This document shows, piece after piece, positions 27,805 through 37,512 of a stretch of 64,000 nt of DNA. The notes beneath the pieces were generated by a model. That model was not told where the DNA came from, did not search any database, and saw only the letters and a list, made by a program, of their open reading frames with translations. Position 1 is the stretch's first letter. Each line of letters starts with the position of its first letter. Origin of the DNA: Pantoea sp. At-9b (lineage in GTDB: Bacteria > Pseudomonadota > Gammaproteobacteria > Enterobacterales > Enterobacteriaceae); the NCBI RefSeq assembly GCF_000175935.2, contig NC_014837.1, positions 620,001 to 684,000 on the forward strand. Reading direction: 5' to 3'. Made by a program: the position numbers and the translations under genes.

Positions 27805-29242
27805 TCAGGCGCGCTAACTGCGTCACTGCATTGCCGATCTGACTGGTGCTGGTATTGCCGTATCCCAGCACCAGCCCTTGTTGTTTCTCCTCGCCCAAAT
27901 AAAACCCTGACAACGCACCGGGTGCGTAACCGGCCTGAATGAGTTGATCGACCAACGCGACATCCGGTATTGCGGATGGAAGCTGTAACACCAGATGCAT
28001 GCCACACTCCCCTCCGAGTAATGACACCTGTTCGCCCAATTGTTGATGTAATGCACTGCGCAGGGTGGCCTGGCGTTGTCGGTAAAGACGGCGCATTTTG
28101 CTCAGATGGCGGCTGAAATCGCCATTGCGAAGAAAATTTGCCAGCGCCTGCTGCTCCGGGCGGTTGCCGCCGCGCAGCAATTCGTGCAGCGCCGGACGTA
28201 ATCGAGGCAGCAGTTGCGGTGGCAACACCATAAAACCCAGACGTAACGCAGGAAACAGGGTCTTGCTAAATGAACTGACGTAAATCACCGGTGCTTGCGC
28301 TGCCATACCCTGCATCGCTGCGATGGGTTCACCGCTGTAGCGGAAATCGCTGTCGTAATCGTCTTCAATGATCCACGCCTGATGCTCCCGCGCGGCCGCT
28401 AACAGCGCCAGGCGGCGTGGTGCGCTCATCACCACGCCAGTGGGATACTGATGCGTCGGCGTTGTGTAGATCAGGCGTGGCGGATATTGCTGCCAGTCTT
28501 GTGGCTGGGGTGCCAGTCCTTGTGCGTCGACGGCGATGGGATGGATATGCATATCCCCGGCACGCATCGCGGCTTTGGCACCGCGATAGCCAGGTTCCTC
28601 CACCCAGCCCGTCTCCCCCGGATTGCTGAGCAACATCACACATAATGACAGCGCCTGTTGCGCGCCTTCGGTAATGACAATCTGCTCAGGGGTACAGCGC
28701 ACACCACGCGCCAGCGCGAGATGCTGGGCCAGAGCCTCGCGCAGCGTTCGTTCGCCAAGTGGATCGCCGTAGCCCAGCAGCTGTTGGGGTTGATGCTGCA
28801 TCACATGATTAAAGGCACGCCGCCATTGGCTGAGTGGAAAGTGCGACAGCGCCGGGATGCCGGGCCTCAGCGCCATCTCCTGGCTGAGTGCACGGTGTGA
28901 CGAGCTGAGCAGTGCCACGCGCGTTGCCAGTCGCAGTTCGCCGTCATGTGGTGCCAGAGCGAGGTGTTCAGGTAGCTGTGCAACCGGGGTAACGCGGCTG
29001 CCCTGGCGATCGCTCACCAGAAATCCTTCCGCCTGTAACTGTGTCCAGACGGCGATCACCGTATTACGTGAAACCTGAAGTTCAAGCGCCAATTGGCGCG
29101 TGGCAGGCAGTCGGGTGCCTGCGGGGAGTTTGCCGGTCAGAATCGCCTGGCGGATACGCTGGAACAGTTGCTGCTGTAAGGTCAAAGCATGGTCGGTTGC
29201 CAGTGGTGCCAGTAGCAAGGTGCTGAGGTCGAAGTCGTTCAT
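27794..29242 (-). CDS. MocR-type (GntR/aminotransferase) regulator
   Basis: A 482-residue fusion regulator. The N-terminal 70 residues are a GntR winged helix (LPATRQLALELQVSRNTVIAVWTQL). The rest is a fold-type I aminotransferase domain that binds pyridoxal phosphate, with the lysine in SSFSKTLFPALRLGF and a conserved IIEDDYDSDFRYSG. These proteins respond to PLP or an amino compound, for example PdxR, GabR and TauR. ATG 29242 is preferred over the frame start 24 bp upstream because it places the DNA-binding domain at the usual position. It is divergent from a GNAT gene, which it may control. Confidence 0.9.
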   Translation of the reverse strand: MNDFDLSTLLLAPLATDHALTLQQQLFQRIRQAILTGKLPAGTRLPATRQLALELQVSRNTVIAVWTQLQAEGFLVSDRQGSRVTPVAQLPEHLALAPHDGELRLATRVALLSSSHRALSQEMALRPGIPALSHFPLSQWRRAFNHVMQHQPQQLLGYGDPLGERTLREALAQHLALARGVRCTPEQIVITEGAQQALSLCVMLLSNPGETGWVEEPGYRGAKAAMRAGDMHIHPIAVDAQGLAPQPQDWQQYPPRLIYTTPTHQYPTGVVMSAPRRLALLAAAREHQAWIIEDDYDSDFRYSGEPIAAMQGMAAQAPVIYVSSFSKTLFPALRLGFMVLPPQLLPRLRPALHELLRGGNRPEQQALANFLRNGDFSRHLSKMRRLYRQRQATLRSALHQQLGEQVSLLGGECGMHLVLQLPSAIPDVALVDQLIQAGYAPGALSGFYLGEEKQQGLVLGYGNTSTSQIGNAVTQLARLINL

Positions 29243-29349
29243 GCTGCACTCGCGTGGATCTAACAATAAGCATGATTGTGGCGCTTTTTAATGGGCCAGC
29301 AAAGTGGCAACTTACGGTCTCTACCTTAGCCAACGACAGGGAATATACG

Positions 29350-30060
29350 ATGTCTCAGAACACCAATGTTTATGGGCAACCCGTGGGGTTTGCACTGCCA
29401 GACTGGCAACCGCGTCCGTGGCCGGAATTTATCACTTTTAGCGGCGACTATTGTCAGCTCGAACCGCTCAGTGCAGAACGTCATGGCCGCGAACTCTACG
29501 CTGCTTTCGCGCTGGCAGGGGATGGCCGCGACTGGACGTATATGTTTGCGGAACCCTTTGCCGATGAAGCCGCTTATCTGGCTTATGCGCGCCAGATTGA
29601 GAATCGCCGTGACCCGATGCATTTTGCGGTGATCGATAAAGAAAGCCGCCGTGCAGTTGGGACGCTGGCGCTGATGCGCATCGAGCCAACGCATGGTGTG
29701 ATCGAGATTGGACATGTGGCGTTTTCACCGCTTTTAAAGCAAACGCGCATGGCGACGGAGGCCCATTACTTGCTGATGCGCTATGCCTGCGAGCAACTGG
29801 GTTACCGCCGCTACGAGTGGAAATGTGACAGCTGTAACCAACCATCACGTAATGCGGCACTGCGGCTGGGTTTCCAGTTTGAAGGACTGTTCCGCCAGGC
29901 GATTGTCTACAAGGGCCGTAGCCGTGACACCTGCTGGTTTTCGATTATTGATAGCGAATGGCCGCAGGTGAAGTTGGGCTTTGAACGCTGGCTGGCAGCG
30001 GACAACTTCAATGCCGAGGGTACGCAGCGCAACCGACTGGAAACGCTGCGTCAGGGTTAA
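29350..30060 (+). CDS. GNAT N-acetyltransferase, RimJ/RimL-like
   Basis: A 236-residue acetyltransferase. The GNAT core covers about residues 35-215, with VGTLALMRIEPTHGVIEIGHVAFSP as strands 3-4, QTRMATEAHYLLMRYA after the acetyl-CoA contact and NAALRLGFQFEGLFRQ near the end. The layout matches RimJ/RimL-like enzymes that acetylate small amines or protein N-termini. Pairing with a divergent MocR regulator is a recurrent arrangement and suggests an amine-detoxification role, but this is inference. ACAGGGA precedes ATG 29350. Its stop shares TTAA with the next convergent gene. Confidence 0.85.
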   Translation: MSQNTNVYGQPVGFALPDWQPRPWPEFITFSGDYCQLEPLSAERHGRELYAAFALAGDGRDWTYMFAEPFADEAAYLAYARQIENRRDPMHFAVIDKESRRAVGTLALMRIEPTHGVIEIGHVAFSPLLKQTRMATEAHYLLMRYACEQLGYRRYEWKCDSCNQPSRNAALRLGFQFEGLFRQAIVYKGRSRDTCWFSIIDSEWPQVKLGFERWLAADNFNAEGTQRNRLETLRQG

Positions 30061-30506
30061 GCAAGAAAGATATATTTGCTGGCAGCAAGCACAATAGCGC
30101 AGGTGGCTGCCATCATGACCCGCTTCAGCCATTGCAGCTCTTTCTTCATTCCAACAATCTCAAGATTCATGCCACTGATGCGCGAATCGGTGTGATCAAA
30201 ACGCGCTTCAAGTTTCTCGAAGCGCTTATCAACCTGGTCGAAACGTTTATCAACCTGTTCAAAGCGCTCATTCACGTGCTTCTCAAACTGATCAACCCTG
30301 TCTTCCAGTCGGTCAACGCGTGTATGGAAAGCCTGTTGCCCCTTGATCACACCCTCCATCGCCTGGGATAGATCGGCTTTGGTCAGTGCATGTTCCTGCT
30401 GCATTTCGGCAAAGATCTCGACCAGCACTTCCGCCTGGCGTTCGTCCACGCCAGCTTGCTGCAACGATTTGTAAGCTTTATGGGTGTTCATCATCGTCGG
30501 TATCAT
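30057..30506 (-). CDS. DUF1640-like coiled-coil membrane-anchored protein
   Basis: A 149-residue protein with an N-terminal helical region (residues 10-55), a long coiled coil (about residues 58-112) and one C-terminal membrane segment (VMMAATCAIVLAASKYIFLA). The coiled coil contains almost exact heptads FEQVDKR, FDQVDKR and FEKLEAR, encoded by 21-bp tandem repeats at 30219-30260. The layout is that of DUF1640 proteins, the bacterial relatives of the mitochondrial CCDC90/MCUR1 group. Function unknown. GGGAG lies 7 bp before the ATG at 30506; a later ATG at 30491 is possible. Confidence 0.8.
   Translation of the reverse strand: MIPTMMNTHKAYKSLQQAGVDERQAEVLVEIFAEMQQEHALTKADLSQAMEGVIKGQQAFHTRVDRLEDRVDQFEKHVNERFEQVDKRFDQVDKRFEKLEARFDHTDSRISGMNLEIVGMKKELQWLKRVMMAATCAIVLAASKYIFLA
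30219..30260 (-). repeat. 21-bp tandem repeat encoding coiled-coil heptads
   Basis: Two 21-bp units, GAAGCGCTTATCAACCTGGT plus C and GAAACGTTTATCAACCTGTT plus C, follow each other on the plus strand with three differences; a third weaker unit follows. They encode the heptads FDQVDKR and FEQVDKR of the minus-strand gene. Confidence 0.75.
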
Positions 30507-30647
30507 CCCTGTTCTCCCTGAATGGTGTTCTCCTGCGGAGAAAACTATCCAGGATGTGATAGTTACGCCAGGTAATAGTGTGTATTTTGCGCGCTATCTC
30601 GAAAAAAATCAATTAGTACAACGAGTAACGAGATTTTCACAGGGAAG

Positions 30648-30671
30648 CCGCCTGCACCGGGGCACAGGCGG
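30648..30671 (-). terminator. hairpin after the amino-acid permease gene
   Basis: CCGCCTG and CAGGCGG form a 7-bp stem, with a 10-base loop that can close further through TGC/GCA. It is 9 bp past the permease stop. There is no T-run, so it is a weak or rho-assisted terminator. Confidence 0.45.
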
Positions 30672-30679
30672 GTGGGGGA

Positions 30680-32281
30680 TTAATTATGTACGTATTTACC
30701 GCTAATTTTATTGCCGGAGGACGGCGTTTCATCCTCTTCATCGGTAATGGCTGGGACAGAAAGGCTGGCTTTGACGCCCCAGAAGTAGCACACCAGTGAA
30801 GCCACGATGGCAAGAATCATATCCAGTGGTGCGCTAATCACACCGCTACCGCCGTAGGTGCCCAGCATGGAAATGACCAGCACGGCGATGTAGTAAGCCA
30901 GCAGCCACCAGGCACACTGTAAATCCTGGCTGAACTGGCTGTTTTTCTTACCAAAAATAGCATAGCCAATCCAGGCGATAATCAGGATCGGGATGAGAAT
31001 CTCATTCACCGACCAGCCGCTCCAGTAAATCAACAGAGTACTGGCAACAAAAGCCAGTGGGCTGAGAATCGCAGCAATGGGCAGACGGAACGGACGCTGC
31101 ATATCTGGCAGGTGGTTACGGAATGCCCCGAGGGTGATCGGGCCGGGCATATAGGTGAAGACGGTTGCGGAGGTCACTGCACCAATCAAGCCACCCCAGA
31201 CCTGAAACTCAGAAGGCAACGTCCAGACGATTGCCAGCAACAGCGACAACCACAATGCGCCGCGCGGTACGCCGGATTTTGCATCCACTTCACCGAACAC
31301 TTTGAACAGGTGTCCGTTACGCGCCCAGGCAAACAGCACGCGTGCGGCACCTGCCAGATAGATGTTGCCGGTCCCGGCGGGGGAAATGACGGCGTCGATC
31401 AAAATCAGGTTAATCAACCAGGTGAGACCAAGGCTACGCGCCAGGTCCGCATAGGGAGACTGGAACACCTGCTTCAGTCCGGCCCAGCCATGCTGCGACA
31501 GCAAATCTGTCGGCACTGCGCCCATAAAGGCATATTGCAGTGCCAGATAAATGACGAAGCTGACGGCAATCGCAATACCAATCGCCAGCGGCACGTTGCG
31601 CTGGGGATTTTTGGCTTCGCTGGCAAAATCCACGGCCTGGCGAAAACCAAGGTAGGCAAAGACAATCCCTGCGCCCGTCAGTGAGCTGAAGACGCCATGT
31701 GCACCGCCAGGTGGTGCTGGGGGCACATCAAGATTTGGCGCATGAAAGTAGAGCAGTAGGGTGACGATGGTGAGCAACGGCACGATAAATTTGAAGGTGG
31801 TGACAATGGTGTTAACGCGACCAAAGAAGCTGACGCTCCAGTAGTTGAGCAGAAAAAATACCACCAGTAACCCAATCTGCACGGCAAAACCCAGCCCGGT
31901 CGGGCTGCCATCCGCGTGACCCAGCGCCGGCCACCAATAAATGGCGTACTGGCGCACGGCCTCAACTTCGACACCGGCGGTGCTGGTGTAGGCCAACAGC
32001 GAACTTACGCCAATGACAAAGCCAACGATATTGCCGTGTGAGTAGTTGGGATAGCGAACAAAGCCGCCTGCACGCGGCAGTGCCGAGGAGAGTTCAGCGT
32101 ACACCAGGCCAATCAGCAACACGATCACTGCCCCTAATACCCATGCCCAGCCGGTATGGCTACCGGCATAGCCGGAACTGTTGAGTGCCGCATATAACCA
32201 GCCCGACCCGATCATCGATCCAATGCCCAGTAACGACAGATCGACCAAGCCCAATTTCTGTTTTAGCCCACTTGACGCCAT
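30680..32281 (-). CDS. APC-superfamily amino-acid permease
   Basis: A 533-residue inner-membrane transporter with about twelve hydrophobic segments. The first helix carries the APC motif LLGIGSMIGSGWL (about residues 18-30), and GFRQAVDFASEAKNPQRNVP in the sixth segment region is the family's conserved cytoplasmic loop. The C-terminal 25 residues are hydrophilic and acidic (TDEEDETPSSG). The closest described relatives I can recall are aspartate/glutamate-type permeases such as YveA, but the substrate is not readable from sequence. It is a single-gene unit upstream of no obvious partner. Confidence 0.87.
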   Translation of the reverse strand: MASSGLKQKLGLVDLSLLGIGSMIGSGWLYAALNSSGYAGSHTGWAWVLGAVIVLLIGLVYAELSSALPRAGGFVRYPNYSHGNIVGFVIGVSSLLAYTSTAGVEVEAVRQYAIYWWPALGHADGSPTGLGFAVQIGLLVVFFLLNYWSVSFFGRVNTIVTTFKFIVPLLTIVTLLLYFHAPNLDVPPAPPGGAHGVFSSLTGAGIVFAYLGFRQAVDFASEAKNPQRNVPLAIGIAIAVSFVIYLALQYAFMGAVPTDLLSQHGWAGLKQVFQSPYADLARSLGLTWLINLILIDAVISPAGTGNIYLAGAARVLFAWARNGHLFKVFGEVDAKSGVPRGALWLSLLLAIVWTLPSEFQVWGGLIGAVTSATVFTYMPGPITLGAFRNHLPDMQRPFRLPIAAILSPLAFVASTLLIYWSGWSVNEILIPILIIAWIGYAIFGKKNSQFSQDLQCAWWLLAYYIAVLVISMLGTYGGSGVISAPLDMILAIVASLVCYFWGVKASLSVPAITDEEDETPSSGNKISGKYVHN

Positions 32282-32476
32282 AGTATGCCCCTGTCTGATT
32301 ATTAGATGTTGTGAGAGGGGAATAAAGCATATTGCGTGCCAGTAATATTTTACCGGCGTGACGATTGATATGGGGAATAATTATTCTGAGGGAAGTTGGG
32401 AATGAATGGTTTCAGGTGCTATTGGCAATAAAAATACCATCGTCAATCGATGAGAGTGGCCATTCTACCACATGAA

Positions 32477-32501
32477 ATCGCGGTGCAAGGCGCACCGCGA
32501 T
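32477..32501 (-). terminator. strong hairpin after opgB
   Basis: ATCGCGGTGC and GCACCGCGAT pair perfectly over 10 bp around a 5-base loop, 72 bp past the opgB stop on the minus strand. Only a short T-stretch follows. Confidence 0.55.
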
Positions 32502-32573
32502 GATCCGAAATATACATTATGAATGTGGTTGAAACATTATGTCATCCCTGCAACAGGAATGACATAATTCGGC

Positions 32574-34871
32574 TTATCCCTGCGGTTGCGGAATAATTTT
32601 AATATCCACCATGCCAATACCTAATTTGCGTGGGTCCTGGCCGATAATATTTCCCACATTGGAAAGCTGTGGTTCGGGTGGGGAAATAATTAAATTATGG
32701 CTGCCGCCAGGGTTGGTGAAATGCAGCGTGGTGGTCGAAATGTCGTCACCCAGCGTTAATTCCTGCTGCTGATCGCCCACACGGACCGGAATTGGCCGAT
32801 GCGCGTTGGGACCAAATGCGCGGGCAGTGATCACCACATCAAAACTTCCCGGCAACGGGTCGACATACTCGATGTTCACTTCCGGTGCCAGATTAGCGTT
32901 AGACCAGCGTCCCCACAGTTCCGGGCGCGAAATCCCGGTGAAACTTTTCACGGTCTGCGGCGCGCCAGGCACGTTGAGCATAAAGCTGTCTGCGGTATAG
33001 CGGATGGCGTTGTCTTCGATGCGGATCTGCTGCTCATTGCGCTGATATTGCGCATCGCTGAGCGTGGTCGCCGGGAATGTCGCTTTCCCCTTCCAGACCG
33101 GTTTATCGATACGCGTGACGGTTGGCTGTCCACCCATCTGTCCCATTGCGAGGCAGAGATCGCCGGAAAGCGCCAGTTCAGGCTGCCACAGGCGTGCCAT
33201 TTTAAAGCAGCGGTCAACCCAGACAAACTTCTCCGCAGCGCTGAAGTCTGCCAGCTGATAACGTAGCGGCGCAGAATACTCACCCTCCGGCAGCGGTTCC
33301 ACGCGTTTATCTCCCACGCGGAACAGAATTGGCAGCTTAAAGGTAGTACCTGAGAAGCTAAAGGTATTCTTCTGCTGATCGATGGTGAAGGTATTGAGCT
33401 TGCTGGGGAAATTCCACAGTTGGATGATATCCGGTTTCCACATCAGTACTTTCTGCGCCATGTTGTCAAACTGGGCGGAAAGTGACGCTGAACTCAGGCC
33501 ACTACGACCGAGGCCAATCGCTTTATCGCCACCCATAATATCCAGTACGGTCGCGCCGTTATCCAGCGTACTGCGCTTACCATCGAGCACTTTCGCCTCG
33601 GGCTGATCGCCGCGGATAACCATAAATAAATCATGGCGAGGTTGCTGGATCAGATACTGATGCGCAGTATTGTTCATTGCCAGATGATCAGACGTCACCA
33701 CAATGATGGTGTTTTTAAACCAGGGTGAGGCTTTGATGCGTTCAATCAGTCGTGCCACATGTTCCTGGGAGCAGGCTACCGCGCTGAATGACTGGTTCGG
33801 TTTGCCATCATAGCTATAACTTTTATGCTCGCAGGTACGGGAAATAAAACCATCCGGATGGTGGGTGTCGACGGTGAGGGTAAAGAGCGCAAAGCGTTTC
33901 TGCTGGCGCGACAGCTCCTCATACTTCTTAAACACTTCATCCATCACGGTATCGTCGTAGTAACCCCAGTTGTTGCGATAGTCGGGGTCCGCCACCCGAT
34001 CTTTCAGCTCCTGCGCGCCGTACATATGTGAAGGATCAAAACCATGCGACTTCAGGAAAGTATCTTTACCGGCAAAGCGCAGGTCGGCACCCTGAATAAA
34101 CCAGTTCTCGTAGCCGGAGTTTTTGAGGATATCGCCGAGGCAGATATTTTGCGGGAAGAAGCTGGAAAGTGCCGCTGAAGCATTGTCCTGGAAGGGAGCA
34201 AACAGCGGAATGCCACATTGCGAACCGACCATGCCCGCGATGGTGTAATCGGTGCCGGGCAATTGTTCGGTATTGCTGAAATCCAGACTTTGATCTTTTT
34301 CACGACTGAGTTCAGGTGCCAGGCCGGGAAACGTTTTTTCGTTAAAATAGGTACGTTCCAGACTTTCGCCATAGATATAGACCAGATTGAGTTTTGGCTC
34401 GGCAATCACCGATTTTGGCGTTTTGAAGTAGGTCTCGAAATCGGAATCTGCCAGTCGGTTGTGAGAGGCAATCAAATCCTTCACCTGACGAAAGGCCGGG
34501 GTGGTTTGCACTGAACCCGCAGCACAGGCAATCGCCAGCAGGCTCCAACCGAGATGATGCTTCTGTTTGCTACGACGTAGCACCCAGGAGAGCAGGCAGA
34601 ACAGCAGAAATAACGCGATAATGACCCCAATGGCAGGCACCACGTATTTACTGATGCCGGCACCGGTCAGGCTATTGGTGAGGGTATATAACACCGCATC
34701 ATTGATACCGTCACCGGTAAAATAGTTGCTGGCATACAATGTGATGTTAAGCACAATGAACAGGGTAAGAAGAACCAAAATCAGTACAAACCAGAATTTA
34801 TTTCGTCCGGCTTTCCAGGAATAGACTGCAACCGCAGCTAAAAAGAGTACAACCGATATTAACTCGGACAA
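32574..34871 (-). CDS. opgB: phosphoglycerol transferase I
   Basis: Membrane enzyme that moves sn-1-phosphoglycerol from phosphatidylglycerol to osmoregulated periplasmic glucans. The 765-residue product nearly equals E. coli OpgB (763). Three to four membrane segments at residues 1-100 precede a large periplasmic sulfatase-like domain with [14 protein letters not shown] (the nucleophile region), [28 protein letters not shown] and [10 protein letters not shown]. The start is TTG at 34871 with GAGGA seven bases upstream; the N-terminus MSEL matches the family. It is not next to opgGH or the usual dnaTC genes. Confidence 0.95.
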   Translation of the reverse strand: MSELISVVLFLAAVAVYSWKAGRNKFWFVLILVLLTLFIVLNITLYASNYFTGDGINDAVLYTLTNSLTGAGISKYVVPAIGVIIALFLLFCLLSWVLRRSKQKHHLGWSLLAIACAAGSVQTTPAFRQVKDLIASHNRLADSDFETYFKTPKSVIAEPKLNLVYIYGESLERTYFNEKTFPGLAPELSREKDQSLDFSNTEQLPGTDYTIAGMVGSQCGIPLFAPFQDNASAALSSFFPQNICLGDILKNSGYENWFIQGADLRFAGKDTFLKSHGFDPSHMYGAQELKDRVADPDYRNNWGYYDDTVMDEVFKKYEELSRQQKRFALFTLTVDTHHPDGFISRTCEHKSYSYDGKPNQSFSAVACSQEHVARLIERIKASPWFKNTIIVVTSDHLAMNNTAHQYLIQQPRHDLFMVIRGDQPEAKVLDGKRSTLDNGATVLDIMGGDKAIGLGRSGLSSASLSAQFDNMAQKVLMWKPDIIQLWNFPSKLNTFTIDQQKNTFSFSGTTFKLPILFRVGDKRVEPLPEGEYSAPLRYQLADFSAAEKFVWVDRCFKMARLWQPELALSGDLCLAMGQMGGQPTVTRIDKPVWKGKATFPATTLSDAQYQRNEQQIRIEDNAIRYTADSFMLNVPGAPQTVKSFTGISRPELWGRWSNANLAPEVNIEYVDPLPGSFDVVITARAFGPNAHRPIPVRVGDQQQELTLGDDISTTTLHFTNPGGSHNLIISPPEPQLSNVGNIIGQDPRKLGIGMVDIKIIPQPQG

Positions 34872-34895
34872 GGTCGGATCCTCAGGCTGATTAAA

Positions 34896-34934
34896 TACGC
34901 AATCCGTGCGTAACCACCCTCTTTGGGGGTTTTT
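34896..34934 (+). terminator. possible plus-strand terminator in the opgB upstream region
   Basis: Two hairpins follow each other: TACGCA/TGCGTA, then AACC-CCC/GGGGGTT (with one bulged A), ending in a run of five T residues on the plus strand. No plus-strand gene precedes it, so it would end a transcript antisense to the opgB 5' region, or simply be a leader structure on the minus strand. Confidence 0.35.
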
Positions 34935-35085
34935 GCGTCAATCTATATTGGCTGTCACATGTCTGCAACACGACCATTCAGATTTGTGCGGCTGATTTGA
35001 CTTTGTTTAATGCGAGTTTAGGTGGGCTATGGTTTGCACTGGCAGCAATCCATTATCGCTGCCAGCCAGGGGAAGGAGAAGATGA

Positions 35086-35475
35086 TCAGAGTTTCCCGGT
35101 CAGATACTGCGCTTCGCCATCGGCAAAGCTCCAGTCACCTTTGCTGTTGGTGATAAAACTGATCATCAGGTCGTTGCCCTGCACGCCACAGTTTTCCTGT
35201 AACTCGCGTGCTAACTCTGCCATGAACAGTGTTTTCTGTTCTTCACTTCTCGGGCTGGTGTAGACCCGTACCATAACCAGGTTGTCACTGCGTTCGAAGC
35301 CGAGACCGGTATCCTGAAAAACCATTTGGTATCTTTTGTTCTCGTGAACAATCTGATAGCGATCACGTGGTGGAACCTTGAAGGCAGTCAGAACAGCGCG
35401 ATGAGCCGCATCCAGCAGCATACGTAATTCTGATTCAGAACGGCCCTGAATCACGTCAAATTGCAGTAACGGCAT
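35086..35475 (-). CDS. tautomerase-family protein
   Basis: A 129-residue member of the 4-oxalocrotonate tautomerase superfamily. The start MPLLQFD puts Pro at position 2, which becomes the catalytic N-terminal proline after Met removal. This and the GAGGGT site 8 bp upstream decide ATG 35475 over the longer frame. The conserved segment PRDRYQIVHENKRYQMVF and the VRVYTSPRSEEQKTLFMAEL helix match the long-tautomerase group. Divergent from a LysR gene by 120 bp, the usual arrangement for this pair, so the LysR protein probably controls it. Confidence 0.87.
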   Translation of the reverse strand: MPLLQFDVIQGRSESELRMLLDAAHRAVLTAFKVPPRDRYQIVHENKRYQMVFQDTGLGFERSDNLVMVRVYTSPRSEEQKTLFMAELARELQENCGVQGNDLMISFITNSKGDWSFADGEAQYLTGKL

Positions 35476-35595
35476 AAATAAACCCTCGTTTTTGCGCACA
35501 TGGAAAGAGTAGGATGTGGCTCTATGCTGCCGCGTGCCGCTGCAAAGAAAAAGCGCGCTGCCTGAAATGATTATTTATTATTTTGAACAATCATC

Positions 35596-36519
35596 ATGAA
35601 AGAAATGAAAACTGATGCCCTCTGGGTGCACCTGCACTGGCTGACGGTGCTGGCCGAGCTGGGCAGTTTTACCCGTGCGGCTGAGCGGCTGGACGTCAGC
35701 AAGGCGGCGATGAGTCAGAAGATTAAAGAACTGGAGCAGATGGCGGGCGTGGCGCTGGTACAACGCACCACCCGCAGCGTGCGCCTGACCTCTGCCGGGG
35801 AAAAGCTGGTGGATGAGCTGCGTGATCCTTTTGCCCGTATCGAACAAAGCTTTTTCAGCGTGCGTGATGAAGCGGGGCCGGTGCGTGGCATGGTACGAGT
35901 CAGTGCTCCGGTGGCGTTTGCCCGACAGCAGCTGGTACCCATCCTCGGCGATTTTTTACGTGAATATCCGCAGGTCCGCATCCAACTGGATGTGACGGAT
36001 CGACTGGTGTCGCTGGGTAGCGAAGGTTTTGATCTGGCCATACGCCATAGTCAGCAGTTGCCGGAAACCCATGTCGCATTGCCGCTGTGTGAAACCCAGA
36101 CGTTACTGGTGGCGTCTCCCGCTTATCTCAGGGAGTGCGGAACGCCGCAAACGCCACAGGCGTTGCAGCAGCACAATTGCTTATATTACCCGCGTGGGCT
36201 GGAGTCACCTCAGTGGCGCTTTCGCCCACAGAACGACGGCGGCGAAACGGTGCAGGTCAGAATTCAGGGGAATTTTGCCACTAACAATAGCGAATCGATT
36301 CGCGATGCCGCGTTGCAGGGGATTGGCATTGCTATGCTGCCGGATTTCAGCGCCAGCGCAGCGCTGGCGGCGGGCACTCTGCAACAGGTGCTGCCAGAGT
36401 GGCGGTCGGTGGATGCCTTCGCCGATCGTTTATGGGTGGTGCGCCCTTATGCAGCTCAGGTGCCACGGGCGGTCACCACCTTTATTCACTGGCTACGCGC
36501 GCGCTTTGTTGATGGCTGA
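35596..36519 (+). CDS. LysR-family transcriptional regulator
   Basis: A 307-residue regulator with the winged helix-turn-helix at residues 12-70 (GSFTRAAERLDVSKAAMSQKIKELE) and a substrate-binding effector domain. The pattern of the effector domain (FDLAIRHSQQLPETHVALPL, SPAYLRECGTPQTPQALQQHNCLYY) fits the CrgA/DsdC-like group. The ATG at 35605 is another possible start, three codons on. It is divergent from the tautomerase gene. Its last 27 bp overlap the end of the convergent glycosyltransferase gene. Confidence 0.9.
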   Translation: MKEMKTDALWVHLHWLTVLAELGSFTRAAERLDVSKAAMSQKIKELEQMAGVALVQRTTRSVRLTSAGEKLVDELRDPFARIEQSFFSVRDEAGPVRGMVRVSAPVAFARQQLVPILGDFLREYPQVRIQLDVTDRLVSLGSEGFDLAIRHSQQLPETHVALPLCETQTLLVASPAYLRECGTPQTPQALQQHNCLYYPRGLESPQWRFRPQNDGGETVQVRIQGNFATNNSESIRDAALQGIGIAMLPDFSASAALAAGTLQQVLPEWRSVDAFADRLWVVRPYAAQVPRAVTTFIHWLRARFVDG

Positions 36520-37512
36520 AGGCGTCACTCGTGCGACCGGGGCGAGTGGCTGCATCATTTGTCCCAGCAAACTGGTGCGGTTGTAGTTACCGAGGCGCAG
36601 GTTGAAGTCGAGATGCAGACGTTCGTTGCCGCTCAATTTAATCACCGGCGGCGGATTGTGCGGACGTTGGTGAAATAACACCGATTTGGCAAAAGCCGCG
36701 CTATTCCAGCCATTCAGGCGTTGATAAAAATAGGCGTTAGCTTCGCCTTTGCGCAAATAAACATTTGCCCGGCGATATTCACGCATCGCCGCCTGTTGCG
36801 CCAGCGAGCAGAGCTGTTGTTCCGGTTCGGCCATTTTTTGCGCCAGCAGGGTGTAATCATCACGCTTATTCAATTCACTGAAAAAACGTTGCGCACCAAG
36901 ATGCTTGATGGGGGCATACTGTTTTTGCCATTCGCGAATAAAGGGATTGTTGGGGCTGGCGGCGAGAAACCAGTTTTCCATTACTGGCGACAGATAATTC
37001 ATCGTGGAGACTTCACAATAGAAGCCAATCACATCCATCGGGCGTTCCTGATGCACCCGATGTACCCAGGCGAGATCTTCAAACAGCAAGGTACTGCAAT
37101 CAATGGCGATACCGCCGTAGCGTAATAACAATTCCAGCCTGATGGCGTCACTTTTTTGCGCCAGGGTTAATTCAGGGGAAGTGAAGACAAAATCGGGTAA
37201 GACTTCTTTAACCGTTACGCGATTTAACAGATGCACCTGGTGATCAGGATTATCCTGGCGGATTTTTTGAATATTTAACGCCATGGACTTTGGTAAATAT
37301 TCATCGTCCCAATACATCCAGACTATTTTAGGTATATCCACCAGGTCTTTCTCGGCAGAAATTAACACCACATTATCCTCTTCGCTCGGATCGTATTCCG
37401 GGGCGCTAAGGCTATTTTGCTGCCTTTTTTGCAGTAACATCTGGCTGGTAAAAGCAATTTTCTGCCAGTTGTGCCACAGCATACGGGCAGTTTGGAGGCG
37501 TTTTTTTGTCAT
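36493..37512 (-). CDS. capsular polysaccharide synthesis-type glycosyltransferase
   Basis: A 339-residue cytoplasmic glycosyltransferase. IPKIVWMYWDDEYLP (about residues 60-74) and SDAIRLELLLRYGGIAIDCS (about residues 122-141) are the hallmark of the Caps_synth / Gly_transf_sug families, whose DxD-like motif binds the nucleotide-sugar metal; here it is IDCS rather than DxD. The C-terminal 30 residues are basic. Its sugar is unknown. It is an isolated gene with no polysaccharide cluster nearby, and its end overlaps the LysR gene by 27 bp. Confidence 0.8.
   Translation of the reverse strand: MTKKRLQTARMLWHNWQKIAFTSQMLLQKRQQNSLSAPEYDPSEEDNVVLISAEKDLVDIPKIVWMYWDDEYLPKSMALNIQKIRQDNPDHQVHLLNRVTVKEVLPDFVFTSPELTLAQKSDAIRLELLLRYGGIAIDCSTLLFEDLAWVHRVHQERPMDVIGFYCEVSTMNYLSPVMENWFLAASPNNPFIREWQKQYAPIKHLGAQRFFSELNKRDDYTLLAQKMAEPEQQLCSLAQQAAMREYRRANVYLRKGEANAYFYQRLNGWNSAAFAKSVLFHQRPHNPPPVIKLSGNERLHLDFNLRLGNYNRTSLLGQMMQPLAPVARVTPSAINKARA

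Noticed and set aside
18984..37512. Genomic island inserted at leuX
   Set aside because: No integrase, no mobile-element genes and no visible repeat of the tRNA 3' end; opgB and yecA inside are core genes.
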